Shown here: piece after piece, positions 59,491 to 64,000 of the stretch | Layout: each line of letters starts with the position of its first letter | Numbering within the stretch: the stretch's first letter is position 1 | From: Siphonodentalium dalli | Lineage: Eukaryota > Mollusca > Scaphopoda > Gadilida > Siphonodentaliidae | Direction: 5' to 3' | Assembly: GCA_032622095.1 (NCBI GenBank) | Contig: CP136067.1 | Location: 55,839,899 to 55,903,898, forward strand | Length of the DNA stretch: 64,000 nt | Notes under the pieces: model-generated | Seen by the model: the letters and a program-made list of their open reading frames with translations, nothing else | The model's database searches: none | What the model was told of the DNA's origin: nothing | Position numbers and translations under genes: made by a program

Positions 59491-60833
59491 TTCGGGAGAC
59501 AAAAACATGGACCCATCAACCATTGATAACCAAGTGGTTACACATTGAGTACACAGTGCCAAACTGAAACACACAATATGTAGCTAGAAATTTGGTAATT
59601 TTTTTGTAGTATATAGGGTCTATATGCCAGTTTTTTTATATTTTTATCCACAAATATTGTTATGAATACATGATACTTTAAGTTCAAATGGGCCATATCC
59701 ATTTTATCTGTGTGATGAACTTTTATGAAAATTTAATTTTCTCTACTGTACACTAAACAATGTTGTCTGGTAAAGTATAACCCATTTACCATAATAATCA
59801 TGATACACATAGGATGAAATTATGTTTTAATGATGAATAATTTAATATATACATATGTGACAAATGAGAAATGTGGTGATACAATAAACAACATATAAAC
59901 CTGCTGAACTGTTCCTTGGTAAAGCAAGATTATGCATGCATGTTTGGCCAAAATGAAATATTGCTAGATTTTGAATTCTCTCAATTATTATCCTACATAT
60001 ATCAATTTATCTACCTAGATCAATGTTATTGGGGCTCGATTTTAAATCACAGAAATAAGTATGTAATAACAAGATTTAGCAGAAAACCACTGTCCAATGG
60101 GTTCATATTCCCATTTCAATTAATGTGAAACACGACTTTGTAAACTAACCTTGTATGTTCCCAAAAGGGACCCACAATCTTCAAAGTGTTTTATCGTGCC
60201 ACATTGTCAAATAATCCAGTTCTTAAATTTGCATTACTCTATACTGATATATACACTCCAAGAAATATTTGGTTCCAATGACATAAATATTTTAAATCAA
60301 CTTAACTGTCATTAACAAGTAAATATGAAAATAGACTGTCCTTGTTCTTATTTTCATTATTAGTAACTCTCCAATAAGGATATATCACATATGAAAACCA
60401 TTGTTATGTAGCTATCACAGTGGCATTACCGATCAAAGTCCAATAAGGTAACAAAGTTTGATGGCAAACATTGGAAAAGTTGTCAAAGCATTGAAAAATA
60501 TTCATAATAAGCAGCATGACAGTATAATTTTGGCTATCTAAAAAGTTATAATTCGTTGGAACTACAGAGTAATTTACGAACAAATGTGTCACGAATGTGA
60601 AAATATGTCTTCCTGAGTACAATTCTGGACCAAATAAAGTGTGCGTACTTAAAAAATATGGTGTTTTAAAAAGAATGTGTCCAAATTCGTTCATAAAATT
60701 TGGATGGCCTTAGCAACAATGAAACTGAAAATAAATACAAATCATATGGGTGTGAAAAAGATTCTGTCGACCCTAAAAACTAAAATGTGAGTGAAAATAA
60801 TCGGACAAGAGGAATGGAGATAAAGTTGTATAT
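59491..60833. other. no gene seen
   Basis: AT-rich; open frames at 59916-60128 and 60404-60694 have no recognisable domain. Confidence 0.45.
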
Positions 60834-60890
60834 ATGTTTTGCTTGTTTCACTGTTATGTGACTTATGCAATAAATCAATCAATCATTGTA
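60834..60890 (+). mobile_element. LINE-like 3' end with AATC tail
   Basis: 'gttatgtgacttatgcaata' then 'aatcaatcaatcatt', the same style as 690-826. Confidence 0.4.
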
Positions 60891-61670
60891 AATTCTTTGT
60901 TCACTGTAATTTAGATGTCATGCACATACCTTCAGTTTAAATTACCTATATTCAAACAACATTGTTGTTGTCAAATCATAATGCGCTAAACCTTTGATTT
61001 GTGCACTGATGATGAAAATTCATCCATGATTATAACACTGTTTTTCATTTTGTGTGACACTTGAAAATATTTTTTCACAATTAAAGGCGGAAAGAATGCA
61101 TGTCGTCCGATGTATCATAGCATAATGATGGGTGCTGTAAAACTTATTAAACAATTTCTGCAGACGCCTTGTCTCCTAGAAACCGTAATCTCGTCCTACT
61201 AATGAATATGTGTGAAGACCTCCATTACGGTGGCAGTGCTGATTACTGTGGCTAAGTTGGAGGGCTGAGTCATCCCAAGTGTCTTCAGAATATTGAAGTA
61301 ATGACTAGAGAGAAACAACCCCAGGATGCCTCTTAAAGACTTCAGTAACCACACAAGTGCTCACTGAATGAAATAGGGCTCACAACATCCCTAATAGCCA
61401 GCAACTAACTGTTATCCATTCACAAGAGCAATGTGATGCTCATACTCCTGGCAAATAGTGATGTTGCTATCGAGAAGCGCCAAGCTCGTATCCTCTCATG
61501 ATACCCAATGGAAACATATCATGCTTGCAACGATGGTCTGTCTTTTTTTGCGTTGAGAGTAACACCTGATGCTGAAAACCCTGAGGAGCCCTGGAATGGA
61601 GATGACATAACAAATAGAGAGGGACACGAAAGAGATATTATATAGGGAGATATAATTTTTATATATTTAT
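60891..61670. other. no gene seen
   Basis: No repeats or coding signal that I can name. Confidence 0.45.
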
Positions 61671-61671
61671 G

Positions 61672-61810
61672 ACAGGTTAACACTTTGATGACGGGAGCTG
61701 CAATGTTGAAACATTAAAGATCCTGTGCAGATGCATTCTCTTGTATATGCGAGTTTCCCATAGAGAGCCTCGCATATATAAGAGAATTCCCTGGATTACA
61801 AGGTGCAGAG
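61672..61810. mobile_element. partial TTAA-type element related to 62774-62985
   Basis: 'ttaacactttgatgacggga' then 'gctgcaatgttgaaacatta' and 'gcattctcttgtatatgcga' matches the reverse of the right side of 62774-62985. A clear right end is missing. Confidence 0.55.
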
Positions 61811-62179
61811 GTGACCATCCACAAAGAAATATCAGTTCCTCACAGCTTGAAATATAAAAGACTTGATGGCACTCATTTACATAAAGTAAACAGGACATCT
61901 CTTCTGAACTATAGTTACTGTTGGATTTCAAAGGGAGATAATTCATACCTCTGAATTAGGCGACATGTTTTTGAACAGATAGAATACTTGTAATTAGAAA
62001 ACGAAATAAAAAAGGCCGCTAGGGCACACGCCACCCGTAAAAGGTGGCTTTATTTAACCGGTGGCTTTTTAAGAAATGAAAAATTTGAGTCTGGAAACAA
62101 TCATTAAATCAAACTTTGCTTCCGACTGTTTATGTTGTTAACATATTTGATTAAATACCAGAATAATAATTGGCAAACT

Positions 62180-62560
62180 CAAAGTCGAAAAAGGGGCATA
62201 ACTCCATCCGAAATGGTTGGACCGAACCCACATTCGAACTTGGCCTGTATTGTCATTGGTTGATCCACATACTAAATTTGAAAGCTATCGGATAATCATA
62301 ACTTGAGTTATCATCCAGACAACAAAATAATCAGCAAATTCTAGGTAAAAAAGGGGCATAACTCTGCCAGAAATGGTCGGATCAGATCCAAATTTGAACA
62401 TGATCGGGCTTTCTCTTATGAAGACCACATATCAAGTTTAATCAAATTATGTTGAATACTACTCAAGGTATCATCCAGACAACAAACATTTTGGTTGAAC
62501 AGATGGATAAATGGAAACCACTCATTCTATAGTCTCCTGAAATGTTTTGTCGGGCAACAA
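62180..62560 (+). repeat. AAAAAGGGGCATAACTC repeat family, block 2
   Basis: Two units start 'aaaaaggggcataactcc' and 'aaaaaggggcataactctg' and end 'agtctcctgaaatgttttg'. Confidence 0.75.
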
Positions 62561-62773
62561 TCAAACTGTAATTGGATCATTAAAAGCACAGAAATGGGAA
62601 TAAAATATTGAAACCTAGTGGACAACATTAGTTTATTGGTGTAAAGGAGTCATTTTAGCAAGAAAAATTGTTTTTGTCTTGAAAACCAGGAAGTGTAGTT
62701 TTGGAAGATGTGTGCCAAATTGTACAATCAACATCTTTTTCAAAGAAAATAAACAAATGTGTGCACTAGTTAA

Positions 62774-62985
62774 CCCTTCCATGACTCGAGCTTCCTGAAA
62801 ATTTTGTGAAAACCCTGTGACAATGCATTCTCATATATGCGAGTCTCCAATAGGGAGCCTCGATATTTACCTTGTAAGCCAGTGCATTATTTCATATATA
62901 CTCCCTATGAGAGACTCATATATAAGAGAATGCACTGGCACAGAATATTTAATGCTGCACCAGCACAGCTCCCGTCATGAAAGGG
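62774..62985. mobile_element. piggyBac-like MITE, 212 bases
   Basis: Begins CCCTTCCATGAC and ends GTCATGAAAGGG. TTAA precedes it (62770-62773); ATAA follows, one change from TTAA. Internal stems use 'atatatgcgagtctc' and 'gagactcatatata'. CCCTT ends with TTAA targets fit piggyBac. Confidence 0.7.
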
Positions 62986-63265
62986 ATAAGTGTTCTAGCT
63001 TGTCATTGAATCCATTAGTTTGAAGATGTATCTATGTTTATGGAAGATATTGTTTTTTATTAATTTGACATGGCTTCCAATTGCAATGCTGAAACAAACC
63101 ATTGCTGTGCCACCAATCCCTTTCTATAATAAATGGAATCGCCCACACAGATATCATAGTATACATTAGAATGGTCATTTATTCATCTGGAGGGGTGTTC
63201 AGGAAAAATGAACAGATGACAGAAAAGCCAAAATATACTACAAGTGCAGAAGGATTCAATTTGTT

Positions 63266-63343
63266 GTTGGGAAATATTCAGATAATAAGTTCAGTAAATG
63301 ATGTTGAACTTGTTATCTGAACATTTCTTAAGGGAACTACTCA
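63266..63343 (+). mobile_element. short hairpin MITE, second copy
   Basis: 'attcagataataagttca' and 'gaacttgttatctgaaca' are inverted. Matches 37837-37939 in opposite orientation. Confidence 0.65.
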
Positions 63344-64000
63344 TTAATGGGTATTTAGTTTTTAAAGGGTTAATTAAAATTGAAAAATAAAAAACGACTA
63401 AATTGTTAGTTGCAGTAGAAACATTGCGAAATTATTGATTTGGGTGAAAGCTGTGGTAAATTTGATTAGTTCGCAGATATAAATGGCATTGAGGATAAAC
63501 ATGAAAACAATCTGAAGCAAACATGTTTGGTGCATGTATTGGTATTAACCACAGTATTCTAGCCTCAGTCTGAAATATTTTCCTAGAGTTTAAACAGCAA
63601 TTAATGCTATCCACTGACATAGAGAACATAATAGAGGATATGTATGAAATAAGAGGTTGGAAGTGATAATTTCTCAGCTCCTGTGAATGCTTTGAGTTTT
63701 TATATATGATGTGAAATCATCCAAGATTCGATATGAATTGAAGTGACTGGGAAAAGTTGAAAAATTTTCTTATCTCCTGAGATGTTACAATAATATATAA
63801 CTGCTAAATAATAGAGTTTCCCTGCCGATTCTGAATTTTTAAATTTACATGGTTGAATCATCATCCTGATTGGTCATTACAATTTACTCAATGATCGTCT
63901 ATAGGATGGAAACAAATTATTGATTCTGATGTTGTTAAGTTTTCGATTATGGTAGTTCAATATGTTAAATCCCCAATTTTATTCGACAAAAAATACGCTA
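63344..64000. other. no gene seen
   Basis: AT-rich sequence to the window end. Confidence 0.5.

Overview
The window is eukaryotic nuclear DNA: AT-rich, gene-poor, intron-bearing and crowded with decayed or young transposable elements. The one conserved gene is animal-type. Several repeats, especially the family carrying AAAAAGGGCCATAACTCTG and the mollusc-style LINE fragments, point to a marine lophotrochozoan, most likely a mollusc. That assignment is an inference from repeat style and one protein; no marker gene proves it.

The clear gene is a complete FAM221A orthologue on the minus strand (37436-46616), assembled from seven exons. All six introns have GT-AG borders, reading phase is kept throughout, the start context is good, and the predicted protein is 333 residues. 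Three C-x-C...H modules and the block PYAAMGGLTGFSSLAEG identify it. Its introns hold a Helitron, a TTAA-flanked element, a tandem duplication and several hairpins.

Everything else I can support is repetitive. 0-9 kb: hairpin-ended repeat copy 1, an inverted GTGTGG satellite, a TTGGAAATTT dispersed repeat. 9-14 kb: a 20-bp minisatellite that reverses strand, split by a 1.8-kb inverted-repeat element, then hairpin-ended repeat copy 2. 15-23 kb: nested inverted-repeat elements, including a three-layer nest at 18.45-20.56 kb. 24.3-28.4 kb: a 4.1-kb hAT-like element with an 8-bp target duplication. 29-33 kb: a broken LINE surrounded by inverted duplications and satellites. 33.5-34.4 kb: a perfect 116-bp inverted repeat around an exon-like reading frame with a downstream acceptor and poly(A) signal. 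35.25-36.0 kb: a second hAT-like element with its own 8-bp duplication. 47-53 kb: a pair of about 1-kb inverted arms, one of which holds two Helitrons in tandem. 53.6-64 kb: more satellites, a LINE fragment, a tRNA-derived SINE, and piggyBac-like TTAA elements.

The genes do not form an operon or pathway. The most informative content is transposon structure: several elements can be delimited to the base by their target-site duplications, and insertion order can be read from the nesting. No transposase is intact, so the elements here are non-autonomous or decayed.
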